Positions 45,042 to 55,485 of a stretch of 64,000 nucleotides of DNA are shown piece after piece. The notes beneath the pieces were generated by a model. It did not search any database. It had not been told where the DNA came from and saw only the letters and a program-made list of their open reading frames with translations. This DNA comes from Roseateles koreensis (GTDB taxonomy: Bacteria > Pseudomonadota > Gammaproteobacteria > Burkholderiales > Burkholderiaceae_C), in contig NZ_JAQQXS010000002.1 in NCBI RefSeq assembly GCF_028595305.1, forward strand, positions 248,001-312,000, written 5' to 3'. The translations under genes and the position numbers were made by a program. Position 1 is the first letter of the stretch, and each line of letters begins with the position of its first letter.

Positions 45042-48000
45042 TCAATTTTTTGCCGTCAAGTCCCTGTTAGGAACAGGAATCGGAGTGTAACCAGCTATCA
45101 ACTTCAGCAACAGGTCTTCGTCATAGGGCTTGCCAAGATAGTGATTTACGCCTAGCTGCTGCGCGTAGTCGCGATGCTTCTGCGCGATGCGCGAAGTGAT
45201 CATGATCACCGGCAGCGCAGCCAAGCGCTCATCGGCCCGCATATTTCGCACCAGATCAAAGCCGTCCATGCGCGGCATCTCGATGTCGCTGAGCACGAGG
45301 GCCGGCAACTCTTCACCTGCCAATTGCTCCATCGCGTCCAGCCCATCCTTGGCGAGTTGCACGCGATAACCCACACGCTCAAGCAAGCGTTGGGTCACCC
45401 GGCGTACCGTCAAAGAATCATCCACAACCAGAACCAAAGGCGCAAGATCGGGCGCCGCCAACTCGGGCGCCGCTGCCATACCTTGAAACTGTGCCTGAGA
45501 CGGCTGCAAATCACGCAGCCGCTGCTGGGCCGCCGCGCCATACCAGCTGGCCAAGGCGTGCGGGTTGTAGATCAGCGCCACCTCGCCGTTTGCCAGCAAG
45601 CTGATGCCAGCCAGCCCCGGCACGCGACTCAGTTGGGGGCCAAGATTTTTGACCACCACCTCCTGGTTGCCCATCACCTCGTCCACATGGAGGGCCAGGC
45701 GCTGCTGCGAATTGCGCAGCAGCACCACCGACGCCGACTTGCCATGCGACAGCCCGCGCCCGGCTTGGCCCAACAGCCCGCCCAACCAGTAGAAGGGCTG
45801 CTCTTGCCCACCGATGGTCAAACTGCCGCTGAGGTAGGCTTGGTCCAACTGCTCCTGCGGCACGCGCTGAACGGAGTCCATCAAGCCCGCCGGCACCGCC
45901 ACGGTTTGCTCGCCGCAGCGCAAGATCACCACCTGGGTGAGCGCCGTGGTCAGCGGTAGCCGCAAGGTGAAGCTGCTACCCAGGCCGGGCTGCGAGCGGG
46001 TCTCGATGCTGCCGCCCAGTGTGGCCACCTCGGCCCGCACCACGTCCATGCCCACGCCGCGCCCCGAAGTTTCGGTGATCTGCGCTGCGGTTGAAAACCC
46101 CGGCGTGAAGATCAACTGCATCAACTCGCTGTCGCTGGGCGACGGGCCGTCAGACTTGATCAAGCCCATCTGCTCGCCACGCCGGCGAATGCGTGCCAGG
46201 TCGAGGCCCGCCCCGTCATCGCCGAAGGTCAACAACACTTCGTTGCCTTCTTGTTGCAGCGACAAGGTCAGTTGCCCCAGCGCCGGTTTGCCCGCCGCGC
46301 TGCGAACCTCAGCGGACTCAATGCCGTGGCTGACACTGTTGCGCAAAAGATGCTCAAACGCGCCAGCCATGCGTTCCAACACACTGCGGTCAAGCTCGGT
46401 CTGCCCGCCAACGACGGTCAGCTGAGCCTGCTTGTGAGTGTCTCGCGCGGCTTGGCGCACCACCCGGTGCATGCGCTCAGAGACGCTCTCAAACTCAACC
46501 ATCCGGGTGCGCAACAAATCGTCTTGCAACTCACGGGTCAGCCGCGATTGAGCGGCCAACTCATCCTCTCCCAACTGCACACTGCGCTGCAGGGCGCGCT
46601 GCACGGTGGCCACGTCGCCCACCGATTCTGAAAGCATTTTGGTCAATTCCTGGAACCGGGTGTAACGGTCAAATTCCAGGGGGTCGAAGTGCGCGGAGTT
46701 GGGGCTGAGGTGATCTTGCTGCGCGCCCATCTGCGCCTCGGCCTGCAGCTCCAATTCACGCATTTGGCTGCGCAGACGCTCCAGGTTGTCATCCAGATCG
46801 AGCAAAGCACTCTTCATCTGCGCCAGCTCTGACTCAAGCCGGGTACGACGGATGCTGACCTCGCCGGCTTGCGCCGCCATGCGCTCCAGCAGGCTGCCGC
46901 GCACGCGCACCATGGCCTGCAAACCGGTGGGGCCTGACTCCACGGCGCCATCGTCCTGCGGGCCTTCGGCAAATCGTGCCCAATCGATACGCGCTGCCGG
47001 TGTTTCTTGGCGCGGTGCAACCATTGCGCCCGCAACGGCTGGCTCATCAGCAGGGCGGCCGGACGCCTCAGCATCAACCTGATGCAAGGGGGCGTCGTGA
47101 ACCTCCACCGGTTCTGCCGCCGCTTGTTTCAAATTCGGCGTCAAATCCCGCACCTCGGCGACAGGAGACACCATAGGGGCGGGCGCCGAGATGTTGCCGG
47201 CCAGCTCCATGCGCAAGCGCTCCAGGCTGGCCGCCAGCGCGTCGCCGCCGGCCTGCAAGCTCAGCAGTTCATCTGGCGTTGCAGTTTCGCGCCCAGCCTG
47301 AGGCGCCTGAGCGCGCTCAACGGCAGACTCCAGATCGTGTGCCTGCTCACCCAGGCGCATGGCACCTGTCAGCCGCGCACCGCCCTTGAAGGTGTGCAAG
47401 GCACGCATGCAAGCATCACCTTGCGCTCGGTCCTGCGGGTTGGCCACCCAAGCGCGCAGAGCGCCATGCAGTTGCACCAGCAAGTCTTGGGCTTCTTCAT
47501 CGAAGATGGGGAACAGCACGGGCTCGATGGCGTCGGGCAGGCCGGGTTCCACCTCATCCTCATGCGCAGCCGGCACCGGTAGCGGTGCTTCGTCTGACCC
47601 TGACACGGCCAGCTCGTTCGTCTGGCCGCTCTTATGGCGGATGGCGTCGTCCAGCCCCATCGACAGCGAGTCCAGCTCCTGCTCGAAATCAGCATCCGGC
47701 TCGGGTTGATAGGCCTGCAAGCGCGCTACGGTGTCTGGATCGTGCGGTTTGAGGAAGCCAGCGGCAAATTGATGCAGCAGATGCCGCACCTCGTCTGCCG
47801 CCTGCACAAACATCTGGGCATCTTCCTCGCTGTAGTGGCGGGTCCGTTGCGCCCGGCCCAGGGCATGTTCCAACGCTCGGGCCAATTGAGACAAATCATC
47901 AAACTGCACCGCTGCGGCATTGCCGGCCAAAGCATGGGCCAATGCCTCACAGTTGGCAGGGACCGGGCCATTCAGCTCCAACGCCCATTCAGCCAGACTG

Positions 48001-51000
48001 GTGGCCAAGCGACGCGAAAGCTCGTCCGCCTCGTTGAGGAAGATATTGAACAGGTTGATGCTGACCCGAATCGGGCCGATGACTTTGACATTGTCTTCGT
48101 CAGTGTGTGCCGACAAATCACCGGATTCGCTGTCTGGCGCTGAACGCACAAGTTCAAGCACCGGTGCGACATGCGTCTCCCCTACGGGCGCAGGCAGTTC
48201 AATCTGCGGAGCCTCGGACAGCTGGGCTGCAGTCAACGCAGGCAGTTCGGCCTCATTGGTCGCTGAATCTCCATTTGTAGCTGCAATCTGCTCAAGCTCA
48301 GACTCTGGCAAGACCGTGGGCGCAAACACTTCGCCCGACTCCAGGTTCAACTCAAAGGCGGGCAGCTCAAAGTCGGCCGCCTCTGCGGTGCCGGCCTCCG
48401 GCAAGGGCGTTGCAAACTCCAGAACCCAAGGAAGATCGGGCGCCTCGTTCGTCGTTGGGGCAAACTCTTCCAGCACCGCAGGGCCGGACTCGCCGTCCAA
48501 CACGAGCACCTCATCCAGCTTCGGCGCTTCGGTGACAGCCGGCAGAACTGGCGCCTCATGCACATCGGGCACGAGGGTGATGCGCGGCATCGGCTCGACC
48601 TCATCGGCCAGCGGCATGATGCTCAAAGTCAGCGGAGCCAGCTCGGTCAAGGGCTCATCTGCCGCCAGTTCGGTGGACGCAAAGCCTGAGCTAACGGCCT
48701 CATCCACCGGGTGAGCGGTCAGCTCAGCCATGGTGTCAGGTACCAGCTCTGGAACAGCTTCCGGCGCCAAGGGCAGCGCAGCAACATCCGCCGCGACATG
48801 CGGAGTTGCGCCAGGCAAGCGCAAGGCATCGGCTTGCTGGCGCAATAGATCGGGCGTTGACGCCGCGGTCTGCCCCGACGCGATTTCATCGCACCAGTGC
48901 CCCAGGTAGTCCAGCGCCATGGCGCTGAAGCTGATCAAGGGTGCATCCGCCGTGGGCGAAGGGTCGCTCAGGCGGGCGTTGAACAATTGCTCGCAACTCC
49001 AGGCGCCTTCACCCAAGGCCTCCAGCCCGACCATGCGCGAGCTGCCTTTAAGGGTGTGAAAGGCGCGCCGCATGACCGTCAACTGTTCTCGGTTGTGAGC
49101 GTCTTTTCGCAGCGCATTCAGGGCATCGCGGGCCTGACCCAGCACCTCGGTGGCTTCTTCCAAGAAGATCTCGCGCATTTCAGGGTCATCCCCTGAGGAA
49201 AGCTTGAGTTCATCGGCAGGCCGGGCCTGTGCAGCGAGTGACACTGATGGCAGTGGCGCGGCGGCGGGCGCATGCGCCGAGACTGGCGCCCGTGCGGGAG
49301 CGGGTGCAGGCACCGTTTCAACGGGCGCAATCGACGCAGCACCCGCCACCTCTGCCACCTCGCGGCTGCGGCCCATCAGCGGGCTCAAGCGGCCAGACGC
49401 TTCGTCAAACACAAACATGCGTTTGGCCAAGGCCGGCTGCACGCCCAGCATGTCGATCAAAAAGCCCAGCGCGCCGAGATTGTTGGCCAAGCGGTCAAAC
49501 AATTCGCGCGGCGCGGCGCGGGCCACATCCACTTCAGTATTGGTGAGTTCGTCCACCTCGTCGCGCATGCGCACGCAGGCCAGGGCGGCCTGATCCAGGC
49601 CCAACACGGTCAGCACACCGCGCATGCTGGACAACTGCCCGGGCACCGGGATCAGGCGTTCACGCTGACTTGGGTCGCGGAAGTATTCGTCGGCCTGGCG
49701 TTCTATTTCAGCCAGGCTGACCCGCAACTCATGCACGACGCTGCCCAGGGTCTGCCGATCGGAGACCCGGCGATACAGGTCTTCCATCCAGCCTTCCAGC
49801 GGCTGAGGCGCCTCGCCTCGGGCCACCGCGCCCACGCGTGCCGCCAATCGCTTGACGCGCTCGGCCTGCTCGGGTTGGTCAAAGGCCGCCTCGTCCAACG
49901 CGGCCTCCACGTACAACAAGCTGGTCGCCAGTTCCATCGCCAAAGCAGGCGGTGGCGCTTTGCCCGCACGCACCGTGCTGACCACGGCACGCTGCAACAC
50001 TTCACCCAATACCGCGCCACTCGGGAACAGCCGCTGCAGAGATTCCGCCAACCCGGCGAATTGCTCGTCCAGGCCCGCCATGCGATGGGTTTCACCCTCG
50101 GCGACCGAGCCCCATGACTCCTTGGCCGCACTGACCCGGCGCTTGGCCTGAATCACCCATGCCGGGTCAATTCGACCCAGACTCTCGTCCTCATAGTCGC
50201 CGGCAGACCGCTCGCTCAAGCCGTAAGAAGCACGAACCGCGTCAAGGCGGCCAGCCACACCCGGCTCGGCCGGCGCGCGGCTCTGGGCGCAGAAGAACAA
50301 TAAATCCCGAGCGAGCCGCTCTTGCGCCTCCGCATCGCCGGCATCCCCCTGCCCAACCGAACGCAACTGCGACAGCAAGCGGGAACCCAGTCGCTTGACG
50401 AAGGCATCGATCGGCAGCAGGCCTTGGGCCTGGGCTTGAAACATCGCCGCAGCCAACTGCCACAAAGTGGTTGATCGCGGCGCGCCGTGGAGCCCTGCAG
50501 CCAGGGCCGCGCACAAATCGCTCAGGCGCGCGGCGTAGGTGGCGGCAACACTCGCCTGGGTCTCACGCATTTGCTTGAGCAACGCGGCCTCAAAAGGCGC
50601 ACGCACTTCACTGGCCGGTGCCGCATGTGCGCTGGGGTCCACCGGCAAGGTCTGCCAGTGCCAATCAAACTGCCAAAGATCGGCCGGATGAACCCGCTCT
50701 GCGCCGTTGAGCGTCTGCAAATCACGGTAAGTCGGGAACAGGCTCAGACTCGACGTTCCGGCCGAGGGCGCCCCCCCCGCCAACATACGCGACACCAGCG
50801 CCAGCAGCGCGAAGTCGGCTTTTTCGATGATTTCAACCCGCGCAAGATCGATGTCTGCCGGGCGCGAGGCCAAGTTGGCCACCGCACGCTCGGCAGCTTG
50901 AAGCACGCGGGCACCGGCCGGCAAGCCCACCAAAGACAAAACCCCCGCCACCTGATGCAGTTGCGCCGCGGCGGCTTGCAAGGGCGGGCTGGGCTGCGAA

Positions 51001-51206
51001 TCCTGGCTGGCCAGCGCGGCATAGCCTGAAGACCGGGTATCCCCATCACGCAGCAGACGGCGCAACGCTTTGTGCACCGACTCCAACGAGCGGCGCAACT
51101 CTTCCTGCACCCAGGCCAAAGGGCTCAGGTCGGCCGGAAACTCAGAGTCCTGCGCCTCCGGCTTGACACGCGTTTGACGGGCCAGGGAATTGGGCATCAG
51201 ATCCAT
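45042..51206 (-). CDS. chpA: ChpA/PilL: CheA-type hybrid kinase with multiple Hpt domains
   Basis: This is the central kinase of the Pil-Chp system that controls type IV pilus function. The 2054 residues are numbered from ATG 51206, which lies 14 bases past the pilJ stop. Phosphotransfer domains are centred on H84 (LHQVAG), S526 (LSSMRG, serine replacing histidine), H717 (FHTLKGSS), H1091 (AHALAGN) and H1271 (LHTFKGG). A Pro/Glu/Ala-rich linker covers about 790-1060. Then follow the dimerisation and ATPase domains (HLLRNSVSHGIE, GDDGAGLDLARI), a CheW-like domain and a receiver with D1974 in LSDIEMPRMDG. Hpt borders are approximate. Confidence 0.94.
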   Translation of the reverse strand: MDLMPNSLARQTRVKPEAQDSEFPADLSPLAWVQEELRRSLESVHKALRRLLRDGDTRSSGYAALASQDSQPSPPLQAAAAQLHQVAGVLSLVGLPAGARVLQAAERAVANLASRPADIDLARVEIIEKADFALLALVSRMLAGGAPSAGTSSLSLFPTYRDLQTLNGAERVHPADLWQFDWHWQTLPVDPSAHAAPASEVRAPFEAALLKQMRETQASVAATYAARLSDLCAALAAGLHGAPRSTTLWQLAAAMFQAQAQGLLPIDAFVKRLGSRLLSQLRSVGQGDAGDAEAQERLARDLLFFCAQSRAPAEPGVAGRLDAVRASYGLSERSAGDYEDESLGRIDPAWVIQAKRRVSAAKESWGSVAEGETHRMAGLDEQFAGLAESLQRLFPSGAVLGEVLQRAVVSTVRAGKAPPPALAMELATSLLYVEAALDEAAFDQPEQAERVKRLAARVGAVARGEAPQPLEGWMEDLYRRVSDRQTLGSVVHELRVSLAEIERQADEYFRDPSQRERLIPVPGQLSSMRGVLTVLGLDQAALACVRMRDEVDELTNTEVDVARAAPRELFDRLANNLGALGFLIDMLGVQPALAKRMFVFDEASGRLSPLMGRSREVAEVAGAASIAPVETVPAPAPARAPVSAHAPAAAPLPSVSLAAQARPADELKLSSGDDPEMREIFLEEATEVLGQARDALNALRKDAHNREQLTVMRRAFHTLKGSSRMVGLEALGEGAWSCEQLFNARLSDPSPTADAPLISFSAMALDYLGHWCDEIASGQTAASTPDLLRQQADALRLPGATPHVAADVAALPLAPEAVPELVPDTMAELTAHPVDEAVSSGFASTELAADEPLTELAPLTLSIMPLADEVEPMPRITLVPDVHEAPVLPAVTEAPKLDEVLVLDGESGPAVLEEFAPTTNEAPDLPWVLEFATPLPEAGTAEAADFELPAFELNLESGEVFAPTVLPESELEQIAATNGDSATNEAELPALTAAQLSEAPQIELPAPVGETHVAPVLELVRSAPDSESGDLSAHTDEDNVKVIGPIRVSINLFNIFLNEADELSRRLATSLAEWALELNGPVPANCEALAHALAGNAAAVQFDDLSQLARALEHALGRAQRTRHYSEEDAQMFVQAADEVRHLLHQFAAGFLKPHDPDTVARLQAYQPEPDADFEQELDSLSMGLDDAIRHKSGQTNELAVSGSDEAPLPVPAAHEDEVEPGLPDAIEPVLFPIFDEEAQDLLVQLHGALRAWVANPQDRAQGDACMRALHTFKGGARLTGAMRLGEQAHDLESAVERAQAPQAGRETATPDELLSLQAGGDALAASLERLRMELAGNISAPAPMVSPVAEVRDLTPNLKQAAAEPVEVHDAPLHQVDAEASGRPADEPAVAGAMVAPRQETPAARIDWARFAEGPQDDGAVESGPTGLQAMVRVRGSLLERMAAQAGEVSIRRTRLESELAQMKSALLDLDDNLERLRSQMRELELQAEAQMGAQQDHLSPNSAHFDPLEFDRYTRFQELTKMLSESVGDVATVQRALQRSVQLGEDELAAQSRLTRELQDDLLRTRMVEFESVSERMHRVVRQAARDTHKQAQLTVVGGQTELDRSVLERMAGAFEHLLRNSVSHGIESAEVRSAAGKPALGQLTLSLQQEGNEVLLTFGDDGAGLDLARIRRRGEQMGLIKSDGPSPSDSELMQLIFTPGFSTAAQITETSGRGVGMDVVRAEVATLGGSIETRSQPGLGSSFTLRLPLTTALTQVVILRCGEQTVAVPAGLMDSVQRVPQEQLDQAYLSGSLTIGGQEQPFYWLGGLLGQAGRGLSHGKSASVVLLRNSQQRLALHVDEVMGNQEVVVKNLGPQLSRVPGLAGISLLANGEVALIYNPHALASWYGAAAQQRLRDLQPSQAQFQGMAAAPELAAPDLAPLVLVVDDSLTVRRVTQRLLERVGYRVQLAKDGLDAMEQLAGEELPALVLSDIEMPRMDGFDLVRNMRADERLAALPVIMITSRIAQKHRDYAQQLGVNHYLGKPYDEDLLLKLIAGYTPIPVPNRDLTAKN

Positions 51207-51220
51207 CACTGCCCCTTGCC

Positions 51221-53518
51221 TCAAGCGACCTTGAAGCGAGCCACTGAGGCCTTCAGGGCCTCGGCGGAACGCGACAGTTCATGCACCATCTGAGCGGTTG
51301 AGCGAGTGCCCTCGCTGGTCTGCTCGGTGACGGCAAAAATGTGCTGAATATTCTCGGCCACCTCGTTGGCGGAGCGTGCCTCGCTCAGGGCCTGGCTGGA
51401 AATCTGCGCGATCAACCCGTCCAACTGTCGGGACACGCTGTCGATCTCTTCCAGCGCACGGCCCGCCGCGTCAGACAGGCGCGTGCCTTGCACCACGCCG
51501 AGCGTGGAGCGCTCCATCGCTGCCACCGCGTCGTGGGTGTCGGTCTGAATGGTCTTGACCAAGGCGGCAATGCGGCGCGTGGCGTCGCCGGAGCGCTCGG
51601 CCAAGCGCTGTACCTCCTCGGCCACCACCGAGAAGCCGCGCCCGGCCTCCCCCGCTGAAGCCGCTTGGATGGCCGCATTCAAGGCCAACACGTTGGTTTG
51701 CTCGGTAATGTCAGAGATCAACTCGGTGATTTCGCCGATTTCCTGCGAGCTTTCGCCCAGGCGTTTGATGCGTTTGGAGGTTTCCTGAATGTGGTCGCGG
51801 ATGGAGTTCATACCGCTGATATTGTTCTGCATGGCCTGCAGGCCTGACTCCGCCGCCTCCCGGGAGGCGCGTGCCACCTTGGCGGTGGCCTGGGCTTGGG
51901 CGCTCACCTGATTGATGCGGCCCGCCATGTGCAACACCGCCTCACCAGTGGAGCGAATTTCATGCAACTGCTCTTTGGACGCGGCCAACAGGTCGGTCGA
52001 CGTTTGGTCAACCTGGCCGGTCGTGTCGGTCACCCGGGCCGCGGTGGTCTGGACTTGGCTGACCAGATTGCGCAACTCTTCCACGGTGTAGTTGACCGAG
52101 TCGGCAATGGCGCCAGTGATGTCTTCCGTCACCGTGGCCTGTTGGGTCAAATCGCCCTCCGCCACTGTTTGCAATTCATTCATCAAACGCAAAATGGCGG
52201 CCTGATTGGCGTCATTGACACGCTTGGCCTCGCGCTCCTGCGCTTCAGCCTCCTGCTTTTGGGCTTCTGCCATGGCGGCACGCTGGGTTTGGCCCGCCAC
52301 ATACAGTCGCAGAAAACCCAGGGCACCCACCACCAGCAAGGCCATGGACGCGGCCATCAAAGCGATCAAACCAAGGCTGACACCGCCGGCTGACTCCAGG
52401 TCTTGCGCCACTTGCTCCAAGCCCTTTCGCAAGGGCTCGGCGTCGGCCAGGATGCTCATCTGCGCTTCACGTGCTGACACCAGGCCCTGCAAATTGCCCA
52501 AAATCACTCCGGCCTGGCTGCGCGTTTGCTCGTACTGCTTGAGCAGGGTCACCAAGCGGGCCTTCAAGCCGGCATCACGCACGCCATTGAGGCGCAATTC
52601 GCTGCTGCCGTTGATCAAAGCTTCGGTGATCAACTTGAAGGAGTTCAAGTCCTTGCCCAGCAAAAACACAGCTTCGGGGCTAACCCCCTCCTGGGTCTGA
52701 AATTCATTGGCGCTCTTGCCAATGCGCTGGGTCAACATGACCAACTGGCCCGCGGCGGAAATCTCGGCCGTAGGCGCGTTCAGTTGCAAGGCATCGGCCG
52801 AGACCGACTCGGCACTCTCCAGCAAGTCACCCGACTGCTTGTTGATGACCTTCAAGGCCTGGCCGACTTCGATCAAGGCCTTTTCTTGCGACTGAACCAG
52901 TTGGCCATTTTTCTCAGCCCGTTCTACCAGGGGCTGAATCGCGTCGAGGCTGACTTTCGCACTGCCCGTGGCCGCGGCGAGGGTCCCCTCGCCCGAGCGC
53001 AGTTCTTTCACCACGCTGGCCATATTGCTGACACTTTCGCGCAATTCGACAAAGGCTTCAGGCTTGCCAACCAGAGCAGAAGTCACCGACTTGGCCATGC
53101 GCTGCGACTGCATCAGCGCCTGGCCAGTGGCGCGCACCTGGGCGGCGCTGCGCGTGCTGCCCAAAATGGTCAGCGTCACCGTGGCGGCCGTGCCGATCAA
53201 GCCCAGCGCCACCATCGCGGTCAGCAACATTTGGCGGCGCCCGGCACTGGGTTTGACCCAAGCAGAGCGGCCGGGGACATCCATGGCCGAAGTGGTGGTT
53301 GAAAAGCTGGCGGTACTGCCGAATTCACCTGAAGTGAATTCAGTAGGTACCGCCTCAGAAATGATGGAGGAATGGCTCCCGCTGTCGAGTCGGTGGGGAT
53401 CGGTATCGGTGCCAGCGGGCGTTGCAGCCCCGCTGGTCTTGAGCGGAAGAGCGTCGGCAGTGACCCGCTTGTCGGCCTCGGTCTTGCCCAGGTTCTTGAT
53501 CTTGTCCAGGAAGCTCAT
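51221..53518 (-). CDS. pilJ: Type IV pili chemoreceptor PilJ
   Basis: This is the methyl-accepting receptor of the Pil-Chp system. The 765-residue product has an 95-residue cytoplasmic, Ser/Thr-rich N-terminal part, a membrane helix at 97-120, a periplasmic region of about 250 residues with PilJ-type repeats ([16 protein letters not shown] and [17 protein letters not shown]), a second helix ([18 protein letters not shown]), HAMP, and a signalling coiled coil with tip [23 protein letters not shown] 53518 (MSFLDKIKN) has GAGGG upstream. Its stop is 14 bases before chpA. Confidence 0.95.
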   Translation of the reverse strand: MSFLDKIKNLGKTEADKRVTADALPLKTSGAATPAGTDTDPHRLDSGSHSSIISEAVPTEFTSGEFGSTASFSTTTSAMDVPGRSAWVKPSAGRRQMLLTAMVALGLIGTAATVTLTILGSTRSAAQVRATGQALMQSQRMAKSVTSALVGKPEAFVELRESVSNMASVVKELRSGEGTLAAATGSAKVSLDAIQPLVERAEKNGQLVQSQEKALIEVGQALKVINKQSGDLLESAESVSADALQLNAPTAEISAAGQLVMLTQRIGKSANEFQTQEGVSPEAVFLLGKDLNSFKLITEALINGSSELRLNGVRDAGLKARLVTLLKQYEQTRSQAGVILGNLQGLVSAREAQMSILADAEPLRKGLEQVAQDLESAGGVSLGLIALMAASMALLVVGALGFLRLYVAGQTQRAAMAEAQKQEAEAQEREAKRVNDANQAAILRLMNELQTVAEGDLTQQATVTEDITGAIADSVNYTVEELRNLVSQVQTTAARVTDTTGQVDQTSTDLLAASKEQLHEIRSTGEAVLHMAGRINQVSAQAQATAKVARASREAAESGLQAMQNNISGMNSIRDHIQETSKRIKRLGESSQEIGEITELISDITEQTNVLALNAAIQAASAGEAGRGFSVVAEEVQRLAERSGDATRRIAALVKTIQTDTHDAVAAMERSTLGVVQGTRLSDAAGRALEEIDSVSRQLDGLIAQISSQALSEARSANEVAENIQHIFAVTEQTSEGTRSTAQMVHELSRSAEALKASVARFKVA

Positions 53519-53629
53519 CTCACCCTCTAGCTGTCGATTGTTCGCCGATTCCACGCAAGCCTCGGCCAAAGAACTACGGTTTGGCCCAGCACTTATCCCA
53601 GGCGCAGGCACCCGCCCGCTCCGCCGGGA

Positions 53630-54190
53630 TCAGACCACAACTTGCAGGAACTGATCATGTTTTGAAAGGGCATCCAAATGCACTTGTTGCCACGATCGAC
53701 CTGCAGCGTCCACCATGCGCGCCCCCGCAAAACGGGGCTTTGGACCGCGCTCGGCCGCCAGGGCGTCGTCGTCGGGGGCCAGCGTCAATTGGTCCTCGCT
53801 GCGCAAGCCGGCCAATTTATCGACCAGCAGCGCACAGTTGTTGCCCAGATCAGGATTCAGGGACACCAACCGCGACTGACCAAGATCAGCGCGCTGGTCG
53901 CCGCTGCGGGGCTGCGCCTCCCGCAGGCCCAAAAACACCGCCAGATCCACCACGGTGAACAGCCCGCCACGCAGATTGGCCACCCCGGCCATCCAGGGCT
54001 TGGCATAAGGCAGTGGCTTCATTGGCACGGGCGTGAAGATCTCCGCTGCGTGTTTGAGTGAGAACAACAGGCCATAACCCGCACATTCCACGGCCAACCA
54101 ACGGGCCGACGTGCCTTGTTGTTCACGCGCTTGTTGCATGCGTTGCGCCAGGCGCTGCTGCAACTCTTTCAGGGCTTCCTTGTTGCCCAT
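53630..54190 (-). CDS. pilI: CheW-like adaptor PilI
   Basis: PilI couples PilJ to ChpA. The 186-residue product is a CheW-fold protein: GYGLLFSLKHAAEIFTP, then VANLRGGLFTVVDLAVFLG, the typical CheW core. An N-terminal helix of about 30 residues rich in Gln and Arg precedes it. ATG 54190 (MGNKEAL) lies four bases after the pilH stop. The pilJ start is 111 bp downstream; I saw no feature in that gap. Confidence 0.9.
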   Translation of the reverse strand: MGNKEALKELQQRLAQRMQQAREQQGTSARWLAVECAGYGLLFSLKHAAEIFTPVPMKPLPYAKPWMAGVANLRGGLFTVVDLAVFLGLREAQPRSGDQRADLGQSRLVSLNPDLGNNCALLVDKLAGLRSEDQLTLAPDDDALAAERGPKPRFAGARMVDAAGRSWQQVHLDALSKHDQFLQVVV

Positions 54191-54194
54191 AGGG

Positions 54195-54560
54195 TCAGCC
54201 CAAGGCTTTGATCTTGGCCAACAACTCTTCGGGCTTGACGGGCTTGACCACGTAGTCACGCGCACCTTGGCGCATGCCCCAGACCTTGTCGGTCTCCTGA
54301 CCCTTGCTGGTGCACATGATCACCGGCAGACCGGCATAGCGCTCGTCTCGGGTGATGGTGCGAGTGAGTTGAAAACCGTTTTGGCCCGGCATCACCACGT
54401 CCATCAGGATCAGATCGGGCTTTTCTTCGGCCAGGCGCTTGAGCGCTTCTTCGCCATTTTCAGCGGTACGAACCTGGTAACCGCGCTTGATCAGCAATTC
54501 GCTGAGCACATGCAACTCGGTCTTCGAGTCGTCCACCAACAGGATTTTCTGTATTGTCAT
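54195..54560 (-). CDS. pilH: Response regulator PilH
   Basis: This is a single-domain CheY-like receiver of 121 residues. The acidic pair DD is at 10-11, phospho-acceptor D54 is in LMDVVMPGQNGF, the switch threonine/serine is in MCTSKG and the conserved lysine in VVKPV. In studied Pil-Chp systems PilH opposes or balances PilG in controlling the pilus motors. It follows pilG by 59 bp. Confidence 0.93.
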   Translation of the reverse strand: MTIQKILLVDDSKTELHVLSELLIKRGYQVRTAENGEEALKRLAEEKPDLILMDVVMPGQNGFQLTRTITRDERYAGLPVIMCTSKGQETDKVWGMRQGARDYVVKPVKPEELLAKIKALG

Positions 54561-54619
54561 GAGTCCTCCTCAAGCCGCTCTGCAAGGCAGGGCATCAAGC
54601 ACGGGTGCCAGGGTGCGCT

Positions 54620-55024
54620 TCAAACGCCGCGCCGATGCATTTGCACCGCCTTGAGCAACTGGTCTTTGGTGAAGGGCTTGGTCAGGTAGTCTTGCGACCC
54701 GACCATGCGCCCTCGGGCCTTGTCGAACAGGCCGTCTTTGGAGGACAGCATGACCACAGGCACCGCCGCAAACTGCGGGTTGCGCTTGATGATGGCGCAA
54801 GTCTGATACCCATCCAGACGCGGCATCAGGATGTCGCAAAACACCAGATCGGGTTGGAAATCGCTGAGTTTGGCCAACGCATCGAAGCCGTCTTCAGCGA
54901 GCACGATGTCATGCCCCGCCTGCTTGAGAAAAATCTCGGCGCTGCGGCGGATGGTGTTGCTGTCGTCGATCACCAGCACCTTCGCTGCCGATGCGCTGTC
55001 TTCGGAACTTTCAGGAACTTGCAC
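54620..55024 (-). CDS. pilG: Response regulator PilG
   Basis: This is a CheY-like receiver of 134 residues with a short N-terminal extension. Acidic residues DD lie in VLVIDDSNTIRRSAE, a sequence close to PilG of other species; phospho-acceptor D64 is in FCDILMPRLDGYQ and the lysine in LTKPFTKDQLL. PilG promotes pilus extension in studied systems. It starts with GTG 55024 (GAGG upstream) and is first in the pilG-pilH-pilI-pilJ-chpA run. Confidence 0.93.
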   Translation of the reverse strand: MQVPESSEDSASAAKVLVIDDSNTIRRSAEIFLKQAGHDIVLAEDGFDALAKLSDFQPDLVFCDILMPRLDGYQTCAIIKRNPQFAAVPVVMLSSKDGLFDKARGRMVGSQDYLTKPFTKDQLLKAVQMHRRGV

Positions 55025-55113
55025 GCCAAGCCTCTTTCATCAAAGCGAATCGGGTCATGAAACAGCAACAGGCGGCGCCTTCGCAGGCACCGCCAATCTT
55101 GAACTTCAGGTCT

Positions 55114-55287
55114 TCAGATACGGACCATTTCAAAATCTTCCTTGCGGGCGCCACACTCGGGACAGGTCCAGTTCATGTCCACATCGGCCCACAGGGTTCC
55201 GGCTGCGATGCCATGTTCGGGATCGCCCGTGGCCTCGTCGTAAATCCAGCCACAGATCAGGCACATCCAGGTACTTGCTTCGCTCAC
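55114..55287 (-). CDS. rubA: Rubredoxin
   Basis: This is a small mononuclear iron electron carrier. The 57-residue product has both cysteine pairs, CLICG and CPECG, that bind the Fe atom, with GWIYDEATGDPEHGI between. I chose GTG 55287 (VSEASTW); GTG 55308 would place the ribosome site in the promoter palindrome. It lies 89 bp upstream of pilG in the same direction and is divergent from the ThiD-like gene. Confidence 0.94.
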   Translation of the reverse strand: MSEASTWMCLICGWIYDEATGDPEHGIAAGTLWADVDMNWTCPECGARKEDFEMVRI

Positions 55288-55307
55288 GGTATATATCTTT
55301 TTGCTCA

Positions 55308-55327
55308 CTACAATGCAAAGATTGTAG
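55308..55327 (-). promoter_or_regulatory. Palindrome with -10-like box before rubA
   Basis: CTACAAT, six bases, ATTGTAG is a perfect 7-bp inverted repeat. On the minus strand it contains TACAAT, a good -10 match, although no -35 box is clear. It could be both promoter element and regulator site. Confidence 0.45.
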
Positions 55328-55485
55328 CCACGCCGGACCCAGCGCTTTCGTGCGGAAATAGACAGGGTTGCGAGAGCACTTCTCAGTACAGACCCTAGCT
55401 AGCTTCGTGCAGCAGGCGCTCCGACGCGGATTATTGCCGCCTGCGGCCAGCCGCTTTGCCCGACCCAGACCTTGCGCCGCACATC

